This document shows, one piece after another, positions 9,292 to 22,300 of a stretch of 30,667 bases of DNA. Source of the stretch: Plantago elongata. Its lineage: Eukaryota > Streptophyta > Magnoliopsida > Lamiales > Plantaginaceae. The stretch covers positions 1 through 30,667 of the forward strand of contig JAYMSP010001581.1 in the NCBI GenBank assembly GCA_036897095.1, given 5' to 3'. The notes beneath the pieces are model-generated. The model worked only from the letters and a program-made list of their open reading frames with translations, was not told the origin of the DNA and searched no databases. The position numbers and the translations under genes are program-made. Numbering within the stretch: position 1 is the stretch's first letter; each line of letters begins with the position of its first letter.

Positions 9292-12273
9292 TCAACGAGC
9301 CTCCATCGCCGAGATGGTAATGTCATTGACGGAACATGAACTCTTCTTTGATGAAGCATGTGTTGCACTCGGAGTGAAATTGATTAGAAAACCAGGCTGC
9401 TTTGGCTGCGGAAGCATACTCTCCCCGTTCAACATCAGTACTACTGTTGACATCGTTGGCCTGTCTTCTGGATTCTGCTCCAGACATAACAGAGCGATAT
9501 GGATGCACCGTAACATCTCGGATTTGTTAGGAAAATCCTGGAACGAGGAATCTATGACTTCTAACGGCCTGTCATCCGTCCATAATTTCCATACCTGAAC
9601 CAAACTTTTAGTTTAATACACATGTATCAATGTGATTCTGTAATGACAGTTTCCGGGGAAAATACTTACATATCCAATAAGATTATGATGGTCCTGAGGG
9701 AAATCGAACCCTATGTTCTTCTTTCCGCTCACTATCTCCAATAGCAGAATTCCGAAGCTAAAGACATCAGATTTCACCGAAAATGAACCATAAATGGCAT
9801 ATTCTGGCGCCATATAACCACTGCAAAAGAATAAGGCAGATAAATACATGAGAATATTCATACACAGCATAAATTCATAATGTTAGTGCATTGATTAACA
9901 TACTATGTTCCAGCAATTTTTCTCGTCCTGTTTTCGACTTGATCCCCTCCAAAACTTCTTGCCAACCCAAAGTCAGATATTTTGGGGTTCAGCTCATTAT
10001 CAAGTAAAACATTACTTGCTTTGAGATCTCGATGGATAATTCGTAATCTGGAATCCTGATGAAGGTAGAGAAGTCCCCGAGCAATTCCACATATGATGTT
10101 AAAGCGCTTCGACCAGTCTAATAGTAATCTTCTTGTCTGATCTGGCATTTCAGAATCAAACTAAGCCATATTGCCTGGATAATGTAGGCATATAACATAG
10201 CAGGATTTCAATCTAATAGGAAATATAAGAGTTTCAATGACAGCAAAGTTTTCTCATATACGAACCAAAGAGAAACGAGTCCAAACTCCCATTTGGCATA
10301 TACTCGTAAACCAATATTTTCTCTTCTCCTTCAATGCAACAGCCAAGAAGCTTCACAAGATTTCTGTGCTGAAGCTTAGCAATCAGTTTTACTTCATTCT
10401 TGAATTCGGTCACTCCTTGCCCAGAACTATTTGACAGCCTCTTCACAGCAATCTCCTGTCTATCCATCAGTAATCCCTGAAAACATATGCTTGGTAAAAC
10501 AACTATCCCGGTTTTTATTTTATTTGCTTTGTTAGTAAAAATCATCTGCGGGAGATCACCTTGTACACAGGTCCATAACCACCTTCACCAAGCTTCTTCT
10601 TCACTGAAAAATTATCCGTGGCACGGGAAATCCTAGCCAAATCAAGAAGTGGAAGGTCCAGATCTTCTTTCTGGGCTATATTATTGTTGGCATCTCCATC
10701 TTTACCTGGTCAAAACATGCAGATACACATCAACAAGAACATTGTAGTAATCGACATTACGCACCAGATCAAACAAGTGTATATATCACAGTATATACCT
10801 TTTGCCTTCATCTTTCTTCTAGTCAGACAGTAGACGAGTAGAAGCAAAGCAATGATTAAGGGTACTAGAATAGGAGCTACTATCACCAAAGACCTCTTCG
10901 CTGTAAACAATAATGAATTTAGTCAGCTCAATACAAATTTCTTTTCACAATGCCAGTTCAGTTAATACAAGAGACAGCGTGAACAAAATGAGAAACTTAC
11001 CACGATCTGATGAAGCTGGCATCCTTATGTAAAGATCCTGCCCACTATCGGAGAACCATCTAATATCAAGCAGATCTCCGAACCAAAGGGCACATCCACT
11101 ACCTCGTCCACTAATGTCTATGTTTGTATAAGCCATACAAGAACAATTCTTTAAGCATGCCTCCTTGCATTCCCTCAAATCCATGCTTTTGTTTGCCCAA
11201 GAATCCTTAGTATCTGGTAGCTTTAAGCCAGAAAACTTGACAAAATCATGTTTTCTTGAACAATTCAAAGGCTCATCGCGGATGCATCCATTCGACCAGT
11301 CCATAGAATTCCACCGTTGGACTAACCTTGGTTTGAAACCATTTAAACACTGACAAACAGGTGACCCAGTGATGATGCATATACCATTAGCACCACATAA
11401 GCCATAATTGTCACAGTAGTCACGAGGCAGAGATGCATAAAGCCTCCACGACTGATCTGCCTCAACCCATACATAGCGCTCTTGGTTAGAACTAGTTTCA
11501 TTCAAGACAAGCCTTGTGACAATAGATGTATTAAGAAGCTCGTACGTGTAATAAACCTCTTCCCTATTAGAAACAAACTCGAAGTCAAATACAGGATTAG
11601 CCTTCACTTCAGGAGCCCCGCTAAAGCTTAGTCCGTTCCATGGACCGCCTCGAAAAAACTCTCTGGTCCCCTTTAGCATCACTACTTGGGGATATGCATC
11701 AAGTTCTATGCCAATGCTTAGTTCTCCGGGAGAGGGGTCATCAGCACTCTTCCAGGAGGATAAACGCCGCTCAAGAGAAGTTCTCAAGTCCCGTCCGAGC
11801 TTCATTCCTGGTAACAATGTATCAGATGGATAATCAAAACTCTGCCAAAGGTAATCACCATCTGTGTTGTCTCTCACGACGAGATTTCCAGAACCCAAAA
11901 GCTGTACTACAGGATTCCTAGCTACCCTAACTGGATCTGCCAACCAAACCACACCATCAGTGCCATTTCTAAGAACAAGGCTACCTGTTCCGTCGATCAC
12001 CAACAAGCCAGACGTATCTCTAATTGGCTCTACTCTGTTTGCAATCCACACTACAGTTCTATCTGGAATATTCTTGTACCAAATCCCCAGGTACCTGTCC
12101 TCTGAACTACCTGGACTAAAGAACCCCAGCACAAACTGCCCTCCATCAGAAACCAGTGTTTCACCATCTCTCAAGGGTTGGGACAAGTTCATAGCAACCG
12201 CTAACGCAGATATTCTGAACGAGAAACAAACGACATATATGCAATACAACAATGTATACCTGAGAGTCTCCAT
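9292..12273 (-). CDS. G-type lectin S-receptor-like Ser/Thr kinase, copy B
   Basis: Seven in-frame exons with GT-AG borders: 12273..11001, 10900..10799, 10705..10560, 10476..10266, 10141..9904, 9820..9670, 9594..9292, giving 807 residues. The start at 12273 is chosen because [19 protein letters not shown] forms a signal peptide; an upstream in-frame ATG at 12336 would add 21 residues ahead of it. The extracellular part has B-lectin ([11 protein letters not shown] near its start), the S-locus region, an EGF-like cluster ([11 protein letters not shown]) and PAN ([10 protein letters not shown]). A membrane helix begins near KRSLVIVAP and ends before RRKMKAK. Kinase: [10 protein letters not shown], Lys519, HRD Asp616, DFG Asp634, all intact. 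Introns are short (75-124 bp). Exons 4, 5 and 6 are 211, 238 and 151 nt, equal to or close to those of the other copies. Closest kin in the window are A by structure and relic C by its leader and upstream DNA. Confidence 0.95.
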
Positions 12274-12339
12274 ACAATTAGCATAACTTGTCACCGGTAC
12301 GGGCATTTGAGTAGTCGTATAACCACCAGTCTTCATGCT

Positions 12340-12440
12340 TACCGAATTAAGGGGAAAGATATAGGTTCATTTGTAGGCATGGGATGATGCTGATAGTTAT
12401 CAGACCCTTGACCTGAAAAAATCAAGTTCTCTACGCATCC
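12340..12440 (-). promoter_or_regulatory. Upstream block shared by genes B and C (B copy)
   Basis: About 70-170 bp upstream of the B start lies a block with GGCATGGGATGATGCT (12378 onward), then GATAGTTATCAGA and a stretch ending CTCTACGCATCCTTA. The same block, about 80% alike by eye, lies at the same distance 5' of relic C. Shared position shows the duplication included the 5' flank; retention may reflect recent duplication or function. Confidence 0.45.
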
Positions 12441-12947
12441 TTATGAGAGTTACAAGTGGATACCATCCAGTCCTTAAATTAATATCCCAATGGAAAGTAG
12501 CCAAAGAAACTACCTGTCAGTTCCATTTGCATTTGCTTTTCTTCTGAAAGCGACTACTTACAGTACAAAGAATTTTTCTTATAAGTAGAAAACAACAATA
12601 AATCAGCATCAAAGCAACAGTGTATAGATTATTTATAATAAATTCAACAGAGATAATGATAAACTGAAAAATCCCAGTTCAAAAGAAACTTTGTAGTGTT
12701 TGATTATCTTATTTTTAGTATATTTATACATATCTTAATAGTTGTTAGTAACTGAGAATTTTATAAAGTTTGTGACAAGACAGTCTCACCGTCTATACCT
12801 AAAATGAAAACATGGATGTAAATTCCATCTCAAAAATCTCTTTTCAACTATCTAAAGCTATTTTCTAAATTTCTATTGTTCCTTATGTCATATACATTCA
12901 TGACCATTACTTGGGCTAACACGTTGTTAACAAAATGAGAGACGTAC
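12441..12947. other. Spacer between B and relic C, without kinase exons
   Basis: No membrane-helix or kinase homology is recognisable in either strand. This is where exons 2-7 of copy C would be expected, so their absence is the main evidence that C lost its whole 3' part. The rest is AT-rich DNA of unknown content. Confidence 0.6.
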
Positions 12948-13741
12948 CACAATCTGACAATGCTGGCATCTCTATGCCTATGCGAAGCCATAATAGAACA
13001 TTTCTGCAAGCACAACTCCTCGCATTCCCTCGAATTAATGCTCGACTTTGACCGAGAGTACTTACTATCCTGTAGCTGTAACACAACAAAACTTTGTGAA
13101 ATCATGTTTTCTTGAACAGCCACAGATTCCACCTGGGTTCAAAACCTTTTCAACACTCACAAACAAGTGAATACCACAGAAACCATAATTAACACAACAG
13201 CCACGAGGCAGCAGCGTGTATAGCTTCCACGACTGATCACAAGGACAAATGCCTGTCAAAGAAGTTCTCAAGTCCCATCCAAGTTTCATTCCTGGTAAAA
13301 AATGTATCCGATGAATAATCAAAACTCTGCCAGAGGCAATTGCCATCAGCGCTGTCTCTTGCATCATGATTCCCAGAATCAAAAGCTGTACAACTTGAAT
13401 ACTCGATTTCTAGCTTCCCTAACTTGGAACTACCGACCAAACTACACCATGTTCAAGAACCGGTCTACCTGCTCCATTGATCATCAACAAACCAGACAAA
13501 TTTCTAATTGGTTATATACTTATTGCAACCAACACGACAGTTCTATCACGAATATTCTTTCACCAAATACCATGGTATCTGTGCTCTGAACCTCAGCTCA
13601 AAATATGCTCCTCCTGAAATCAGTGTTTCACCATGTTTCAGGGGTTGGGACCTGCTGTTAATATCATCAGTAACACAGACATCCTCAACAAGAAACAAAT
13701 GAAACATATGGACACAACAATATATACCTGAGAGTGTCCAT
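12948..13741 (-). pseudogene. S-domain receptor kinase relic, copy C (exon 1 only, internally deleted)
   Basis: A decayed exon 1 of 794 bp against about 1270 in its neighbours. It starts MDTLRYILL (ATG at 13741), like the B leader METLRYTLL, but hits a TGA after about 18 codons. Pieces in several frames follow: SQPLKHGETLISGGAYFELR (start of B-lectin); GNCLWQSFDYSSDTFF and [13 protein letters not shown] (end of B-lectin). RTSL then joins almost directly to DQSWKLYTLLPRG near 13235-13262, removing roughly 100 codons of the S-locus domain. CCVNYGFCG follows, the DWSNGC motif region is lost, and PAN remains as KHDFTKF, SINSRECEELCLQKCS. The former exon-1 donor survives at 12947 (GTACGT). No membrane or kinase exon follows before gene B. 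It cannot encode a receptor. Any transcript could make only short fragments. Confidence 0.92.
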
Positions 13742-14457
13742 GGGATTACCATAACTTCTTACAATTACGCTCTACAGGAAAGGTGAAAGTCCCCGAAATC
13801 GAAACAGGCGCCTAAGTAGTCATAGATCGCCAGTCTTCGTGCTACCGAATAAAGGAAATTTCTATAGTATTATTCCCAGGCATGGGATGATGCTAATAAT
13901 TATCAGATCTAACCTAAGAAAGCAATTTCTCTACACATACTTAGGATAAACCCCGGCTCAGTTCCACTTACATTTGATTTTTTTCAGAGCAAAGCAACCA
14001 CTTTACAATACAGTAAAGCGAATCTTGCTTAGACAAACAGAATTAAAAAAGTCAAAATCAAGACAACTATCTATGTCCAAATTTTTCTATAAAGAATTAA
14101 AGATGTATGAATCAAGCAGCAAAAGTTGCCTTTTTTGTCACACTTGGGGAAAATATGTATATTCAACAGAGTGAATTGACAAAATTGTGAGCGTGTACTG
14201 AGTTGATGAAAGTTTAAAATGAACAAAATTAACTGAGCACTTGAAACCTGTCCCAGGTACAGGAAAACAAAAATCAGCCTCGAATTTCGATGAGACTGGG
14301 ATGATTACATTTCAAAGTAACTGTGCATGGCTGATTTGAACGAACATTAACATGAATATATACAACCAGCCAACAAAAGGAAGGGCTACAAAACTTAAAA
14401 TAGTAAGACTTTCAGAGCCATGATGATTATGTACAAATAGCTCTTAAAGCCTATAAC
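13742..14457. other. Intergenic region between relic C (5' side) and gene D (3' side)
   Basis: The left third carries the upstream block shared with gene B (listed separately). Around 14120-14220 a segment resembles DNA at the same place 3' of genes E and F, with words such as TTGTCACACTTGGGGAAAA and CTGAGTTGATGAAAGT. It therefore belongs to the D-E-F duplication unit. No gene is seen. Confidence 0.5.
13842..13945 (-). promoter_or_regulatory. Upstream block shared by genes B and C (C copy)
   Basis: Contains GGCATGGGATGATGCT followed by AATAATTATCAGATCT and CTCTACACATACTTAGG. It aligns with 12340-12440 upstream of B. Relic C thus kept its 5' flank while its coding part decayed. Confidence 0.45.
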
Positions 14458-17400
14458 TCAACGTGCCACCAATTTTGTGATGCTAAATTCATCGACAGAA
14501 ACAAATTCATTCTTGCAAGATGAAGAACCTGATTCATTCATGCAAGATGAAGAACCTGTTTCGCCAGGAGTCCAATCTATCAGAAAACCAGGCTGATTTG
14601 GCTGAGGTAGTGTACTTTCTCCGTTCAACATCACAACCACCGTTGACATGGTCGGCCTATCGTCTGGATTCTGCTGGACACACAAGAGACCCACATGGAT
14701 GCATCGAATCATTTCAGTTTCAACAAGCATATCACTCATTGAAGAATCGAGTAAGTCAGATGGCGTGCCTTTTGTCCATAATTGCCACACCTTGATAGGG
14801 AAATTTAAACAAAAATACTCAACATGATGGACAGAGAAGGACTATTCTGATAATTTAGTTTACTCAACGAGTTAAAATCTTCCAAAACAATTCATTGTGA
14901 TACCTCCCAACTTTTTAAGCAACTTTCGGCAAAACAAGTGCTAAGTTTCCAAGGCTTTTTGGCTGATGATTATCTCAACATGTAAAATACTTACATATCC
15001 AATAAGATTATGATGATCCTTGGTGTGCTGAGAGCCTAAATTTTTCTTTCCACTCATGATCTCCAGGACTAGAATGCCAAAGCTGAAGACATCAGATTTT
15101 GTCGAGAATAAACCATAGCCTGCGTACTCTGGTGCCATATATCCACTGCAACAAAAAGAAACAGGGTAGACCGTTTAACTAATAAGATGCAAAACGAGGA
15201 ATATTCAATTATTGAAGCAAACAGAACAAGATTCAAAGTTCACTCTTTGCATACTATGTGCCAATAATTCTTCTTGTATTCTCTTCACTTTGATCCCCTC
15301 CAAATGTTCTAGCCAACCCAAAATCGGAGATTTTCGGGTTGAGCTCATCATCGAGTAAGACATTACTTGCCTTCAGATCCCGGTGGATGATTCGCAACCT
15401 GGAGTCCTGATGAAGGTAGACAAGCCCCCTGGCAATTCCACATATGATGCCAAAACGCTTCGACCAATTCAGCATCGATCCTTTTGTCTTATCTGAAATT
15501 TCAGAATCATTTGAAGCAGCGTATACATGAAGAGGTGTAACAAAATTATAGTTTCAAAAAATAAAAGAACTTAAGACGTTAGTCTGCACTACATACCAAA
15601 AAGAAAGGAATACAAACTTCCGTTAGGCATGAACTCATAAACCAATATCTTCTCCTTGTGTTCTATGCAACAACCGAGTAGCTTGACTAGATTTCTATGT
15701 TGAAGTTTTGATATGAGTTTCACTTCATTTGCAAACTCGTCTAGCCCTTGTCCGGAGCTTTTTGACAGCCTCTTCACAGCAATATGTCGCCCATCAACCA
15801 GTAACCCCTGAAAATTATAACTTGTTAGAGAATAGATCTGTGAACATATTATGTTTCTTCATTCTTTTTCCGCAAAATGGTTACCAATTTATGAAGTACT
15901 ACGAAATTATCTAAAAGAGAAAAGAGGAATAAACATGAATGTTGTATTCCTCTCGATTTCATAATTTTTTCACTTCACCAAATCACCTTGTAAACAGGTC
16001 CATATCCACCTTCACCAATCTTGGAGCCCACTGAAAAATTATTGGTGGCATGAGCAACTGCAGTAAACTGTAGAAAGGGAAGGTCCATGTTTTCTTTCTC
16101 CATATCTTCAACTTTACCTGCCAAAAGAAAGGCGATGGTAAAAATTTGACATGTTATTTCAAGTTCAATGTCTCAGTGTTTTTCCTTTTGTTCCCCTAAT
16201 TTATTGATTTATCTCAATCATAGGGAGACTAGTCCTACCACTAAAATGGAAAAAAGTTTGTAAGTCGGACAACATCAATTGATTGAACAACTATCCCATT
16301 CATCGAAAATGTGAAACAGATCATAAATGAAGTTTATAATTGAAAAGGTAGTATTTTTAACAACAGCAAAATAGCTCCTAGTACAATCAAATTACTCACC
16401 TTTCGCATATCTCTTTCTTCTGCGAAAGAAACAGAACACAAGAACAAGTACTAGAACAACGACAATGGGAAGCACGATTCCAAGTGCAATTACCATAACC
16501 CTATTCTCTGTCAAAAAAACAAAATAGGCATAAGTGGATGATTTCCCAAAGGTTGCTTTATCGCAATAATACAAGAGCATGATGATCAATGTTAAAGACT
16601 CATGTGCACCAATTGAATCGATTAAAACACAAGGATAAAGGAGAAAGAAAGGGACGTACTAGTGTCTGAAGCATGCATTCGTACATAAAGATCCTGCCCA
16701 CCATCAGAGAACTGTCTAATATCGACCAGGTCTCCGAACCAAAGGGCACATCCACTGCCTCGCCCCCTAATATCCGTATTTGTATAAGCCATACAAGAAC
16801 AGTTCCTCAAGCATGTCTCTCTACATTCCTTCAAATTCATGGTTAAATTTACCCAAGAAAGGACAGTATCAGGTAACTTTATGCCAGAAAGTTTGACAAA
16901 GCCGTGTTTTTCTGAACAATTCAATGGCTCGCTCCTTATGCATCCGTTTGACCAGTCCACAGCATTCCAGCTCTCAGGCGATCTTGGTTTGAAACCTTTT
17001 AAACATTGACAAACAGGTGAGTCACTGACAACACAGACACCATTGGCACCACATAAGTTGTAATTGTCACAAATATCACGAGGCAGCGTTGCATAAACCC
17101 TCCAAGACTGATCTGCCTCAACCCATACAAAGCGTGCACGGTTGGAGGTAGTTTCATTCAACACAATCCTTGTAATAACAGATCTGTTAAGAAGCTGATA
17201 CCTGTAGTAAACCTCCTCTTCGTTAACAACAAACTCGAAACTAAACACCGGATTAGTCCTTAATTCAGGAGCACCACTATATCTTAGGCCATTCCATGGA
17301 CCCCCTCGGTAAAACTTTTGACTGCCCTTCATCATTACAACCTGTGGGTATGCATCAAGCTCAATGCCCTGGCTCATTTCCCCTGGTGACGGATCATTGG

Positions 17401-17929
17401 GACTCTTCCATGACGTTAGACGCCTGTCAAGAGAAGTCCTCAAGTCCCAACCAAGTTTCATACCCGGCAAGAATGTATCACACGGATAATCAAAACTCTG
17501 CCACAAGAAAGTATTTGCATTACCATCTCGAAACACAAGATTTCCAGTATCTAAAAGTTGCATCACTGGATTTTGAACTGCTATAACTGAACCTGTTGAC
17601 CAAACAACGCCATCAGTTCCATTAGTTCCATTAGACAGCACTAGACCACCTGTGCTGTTAATCATCAACAAGCCAGACAAGTCCCCAACTGGGTGCAGTC
17701 TATTCGCAACCCAAACCACAGTTCTGATTGGAATATTTTTGTACCAAATTCCCAAGTATCTGCCCCTTGAACTACCTGGACTGAAAAATCCCAGCTCAAA
17801 TGTGCCATCACTTGAAACGAGCGTTTCACCATCTCGAAGAGATTGCAATGCAGTAATATTATCGGTCAAAGCAGCAGATAGTCTCAGCAAAAACAGAATT
17901 GCACATAAGAAATGAGATCGAAACTCCAT
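14458..17929 (-). CDS. G-type lectin S-receptor-like Ser/Thr kinase, copy D
   Basis: Seven in-frame exons with GT-AG borders: 17929..16660, 16507..16400, 16117..15987, 15807..15597, 15492..15255, 15145..14995, 14790..14458, giving 813 residues, the longest of the array. The signal peptide is [20 protein letters not shown]-lectin, S-locus, EGF-like ([11 protein letters not shown]) and PAN ([10 protein letters not shown]) parts are complete. The membrane helix spans about [19 protein letters not shown] and is followed by RRRKR. Kinase: [11 protein letters not shown], Lys515 in IAVK, HRD Asp612, DFG Asp630, and MAPEYA are intact. Exon 3 is 131 nt, 15 shorter than in A and B. The last exon is 333 nt against 306 in E and F because of a 27-bp in-frame duplication in the C-terminal tail. 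Exon 4 uses the hinge-region sequence [12 protein letters not shown] where A, B and F have [12 protein letters not shown]. Confidence 0.95.
14505..14558 (-). repeat. 27-bp tandem duplication inside the last exon of gene D
   Basis: The 27-nt unit starting ATTCATTCTTGCAAGATGAA lies at 14505-14531 and again, with one mismatch, directly next to it at 14532-14558. It duplicates nine codons, giving [17 protein letters not shown] in the C-terminal tail where F has [10 protein letters not shown]. The reading frame is kept. Confidence 0.93.
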
Positions 17930-19325
17930 GGCAACTTTTTAACAACAACACAAAAGAGACTTTAGAGCTATACCCAAATTAACCAAGAAAAGACTCCATT
18001 TTGTCAGTTTTCCAAGAAAGTGACTTCGATCTTCAAGTCCAAGGATGATTTTTATCCGCAAATCAATATTGAAAACTCCACTCTGAAAGATATCTAATGT
18101 AGTAACTTCTTGACAAATTCACAGATTCACCTGTTGTATTCCTGTCTAAGGTATTTCAGAATGGAAGCAACCATGGACCTTCCAAAGCTAATCAACTATG
18201 CAATATATTATACATCTTGTTCTTGTCAAAAAAGTCAAATGAAGGATATAAATAAATATAAAAAACTCAAAAACAAGAACTAGAAAACAAAAGCCTTTTC
18301 ATTCATGTATTAAACAACCATAATAAAACTTGATTGATTAAACCGGAAGTAGGGCCCCTGAAAGTGGCTCCATATGATAAAAAACACATAAAGCCAACTA
18401 CTTTAACAGATCCTATCAATAATAACAACCATCTCTATTTCATAATCAAATTCAGTCACTACCTAACCCCTCAAGAGTTGATAAGTATCTCTTTCAAATG
18501 AGTTTAAAAAATAGCTTTATATGGATCAAATTTTCAAAGAACAGTCTATTTAGAAAAAGCATATTGACATGCAAATACAATGGTCAATGCAGAGGCTTTC
18601 ATATATTCCATGGTTTACTTGATGCAATCTGTTAGGGTAGGGGTACATGACCTCGATCTGACATTCGGTCCGGGATTTATAATGGGTCGGACTCTCATAG
18701 CTTCAAATCTAGCATTCCTAGTTGGGTTAAGCCACAATATGAGATTAACATTAATCATATTCAGGAAGCCCGCAAAATCACAACATTAATCATTTGCTTC
18801 GATTAACCATTTAAGTCCTATAGTAAATTTCCAAATGAAAATGATATAGTACACCGAATCTAGCTTCTACATACATAACAGGAAGAAATAAAGGTAAAAG
18901 AAAATAGTCTATAGATCTTTTTTTATAAAACCATGAATGAAATAAGTAACAAAGAAGTGCCCTTGTTTGTCAAACTTGGCAAAAATATATATGAATTCAA
19001 AAGAGAAATGATATTAATTCACAAGTCTATGATCTTCAACTGAGTTGAGAAAAGTTGTAGCCAAAGACAAGCAAGATTACAGTTACTATAGCCGAACACC
19101 ATTTATCATGGTCGGAAAGACACAAAGTTAAATAACTTATCATTCTTGGTAAGTGATTAAGAAAGCGTTTCTTGAATTGAAATTTCATTCATATAAACAT
19201 AAACATCCAGCTGAGAAAAAGGAAACAGAGGGAAATACTGCAAAATCTAAAATCGGATACGAATTGGGAGTGTTGGCGAAAGATCTTTTTTTAATGCACA
19301 AATACTAGCATTTGACATCTATCTC
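17930..19325. other. Intergenic region between D (5' side) and E (3' side)
   Basis: Holds the presumed promoter of D and the 3' region of E. About 18340-18830 is related to the repeat array upstream of F (listed separately). Around 18950-19060 the words TTGTTTGTCAAACTTGGCAA and CTTCAACTGAGTTGAGAAA recur 3' of D and F. No gene is supported; the 69-residue open frame at 18580-18789 lies inside the repeat. Confidence 0.5.
18340..18830. repeat. Copy of the F-upstream repeat family, 5' of gene D
   Basis: The order of words matches the F flank: GCCCCTGAAAGTGGCTCCAT, TACCTAACCCCTCAAG with GATAAGTATCTC, CCATGGTTTACTT, GGTACATGACC, then CACAACATTAATC. It corresponds to about one unit of the array at 27950-29930 and sits in the same orientation and in the same 5' context, about 400-900 bp upstream of the gene start. 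Confidence 0.6.
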
Positions 19326-22300
19326 TCAGCGTGCCATCACCCTTGTGATGCTAAATTCATTCAAAGAACCTGATTCCTTCTTGCAAGATGAAGAATCTGT
19401 TTCGCTACGTTTGAAATCTAACAGAAAACCAGGCTGCTTTGGCTGGGGCAGTGTACTTTCTCCGTTCAGCATAACAACAACTGTCGACATGGTTGGCCTG
19501 TCTTCTGGATTCTGCTGGATACACAACAGACCCACATGGATGCATCGAATCATTTCAGTTCCAACAAGCATATCATTCAGGGAAGTATCAAGTAGTTCCA
19601 ATGGCCTGCTTTCTGTCCATAATTTCCATGCCTGAAAAGGGGAATTTAACATGAGTATACTCAACATGATAGGCAAAGAAGGATTATTTTGATTTATTAC
19701 AATGTGCAAAAGAGATAACATCTGCCTAAACTATTCATTGTGATACCTCCTAACTTTGACTGTGGAAGCAACTTTCAGCAAAACCAAGTACGAAGTGTTC
19801 TAGTCGAATGGGTGATGATTATCATTACACGTAAACTACTTACGTATCCAATAAGATTATGATGATCCTCCGTGTGCTGATTATTCTTTTTTCCACTCAC
19901 AATCTCTAACACTAAAATGCCAAAGCTGAAGACATCAGATTTTGCCGAAAATAAACCATACACTGCATACTCCGGTGCCATATATCCACTGCAAAGGAAA
20001 GAAACAGAGTGGACCATTTACACAATGAGATAAGAAACGAAGAATATTCAAATAATGCAGAAAAGAGAACAGGATTCACAGTTCACGATTTCCGTACTAT
20101 GTGCCCATAATTCGCCGTGTATTCTCTTCACTTTGATCGCCTCCAAAAGTTCTGGCCAACCCAAAGTCGGAGATCTTTGGGTTCAGCTCATTATCAAGTA
20201 AAACATTACTTGCCTTTAGATCCCGGTGGATAACTCGCAACCTGGAGTCCTGATGAAGGTAGACAAGCCCCCTTGAAATTCCACATATGATGCTAAACCG
20301 CTTTGACCAATCCAATTTTGATCCTTCTGTCCGGTCTAACATTTGGGAATCAGTTTAGGCCACATATAGATGAAAGGAGCTGTCAAAAAAATTATAGTTC
20401 TAAGAATAACTTACAGGATAGTCTAAACTACATACCAAAGAGAAAGGAGTACAAACTTCCATTGGGCATGTACTCATAAACCAATATCTTTTCCTTATTT
20501 TCTATGCAACAACCGAGAAGCTTGACAAGATTTCTGTGTTGAAGTTTTGAGATTAGTTTCACTTCATTTGCAAACTCGTTTAGTCCTTGTCCAGAGCTTT
20601 TTGACAACCTCTTAACAGCAACATACCGGCCATCAACCAGTAAGCCCTGAAATTTATACCTTTTTAGAGACTATATAGGAACCATATTATGTTTCTACAT
20701 TCTTTTCCCTTCAAAACCATTACCCATTTATGAAGTACAAAATTATTTAACAAAAAGAAGAAGAATAAAAAATGAATGTCTTGTTCATCTCCATTAGATC
20801 AAAATGCGCCTCTCATATTGGATATAATTTTTTAAGTTCACCAGATCACCTTGTAGACAGACCCAAATCCACCTTCACCAAGCTTGGTGCCCACTGAAAA
20901 ATTATTAGTGGCACGAGCAACTGCTGCAAATTGAAGAAAGGGAAGGTCCATATCTTCTTTCTCGGCAGCTTCAACTATACCTGCCCAAACAAAGGCCAAG
21001 GTAAAAGTTTGACAGATTATTTGAAGTGCATCATCTCAATCATGGTCGGGAATATTAAAATGGAGAAGCATTTGTAAATCGGACAACAAAGCAAGTTGAA
21101 CTTGAGTATCCCTTTCATGGAATAATATGAAACAGATCATGAATAGAGTTTCTAACTGGACATGTATTTCTAACAATAGCAAGATAACTCATAGTACAAT
21201 TAATTTACTCACCTTTTGCAGTTATCTTTCTTTTGTGAAGGAAAGTATACAGAAGGACAACTAACACAAGAACTACCACGGGAAGTATGATTGCAGCTGC
21301 TATCATCAGAACTCTATTTTCTGCCAAAAGGATGAATGATGGAAAAGAAAGGATTGTGAGTGGCTCATGTCTTAAAACATGTACCATTGCAATCATACGA
21401 GTGCACGATGATCAGATTTAGACACAAGTGCAACTGACGAAACATGAAAGGGAGAAAAGGAGAGAGAGAGAGAAAGAAAGAGACGAACATACTTGTACCA
21501 GATTCCTGGATTCGTACATAGAGATCCTGTCCACCATCGGAGAACTGTCTAATATCAAGCAGATCACCGAACCAAAGGGCACATCCAGTACCTCTCCCTC
21601 TAATATCCATGCTTGTATAAGCCATACAAGAACAATTCCTCAAACATGTCTCTCTGCAATCCTTCAAATTCATGGTTCTATTTACCCAAGAATGGACAGT
21701 ATCCGGTAATTTTATACCAGATATTTTGGCAAAGCCATGCTTTTCTGAGCAGTTCAATGGCTCAATCCTTGTGCATCCGCTCGACCAGTCCACAGAATTC
21801 CAGCTCTGGGGTGATTTTGGTTTGAAACCTTTTAAACACTGACAAACAGGTGACTCAGTGATTATGCATATTCCATTATTACCACATAAGCCATAATTGT
21901 CACAGTAGTCACGGGGAAGAGATGCGTAAAGCCTCCAGGACTGATCTGTCTCAACCCACACATACCGATCACGTGTTGATGTACTTTCATTTAACACAAT
22001 CCTTGTGATAATAGATGTATTAAGAAGCTGGAACATATAGTAAACCTCATCTCGGTCAGCAACAAACTCAAAGCTAAACACCAGATTGGTCCTTAGTTCA
22101 GGAGCACCACTATATCTTAGGCCATTCCATGGACCCCCTCGGTAATACTTTTTAGTGCCCTTCATCATCACAGACTGTGGATATGCATCAAGCTCAATGC
22201 ACTTGCTCAGTTCCCCAGGTGAAGGGTCATCAGGACTCTTCCATGAAGATAGGTGTCTGTTAAGAGACCTTCTCAAGTCCCAACCAAGTTTCATACCTGG

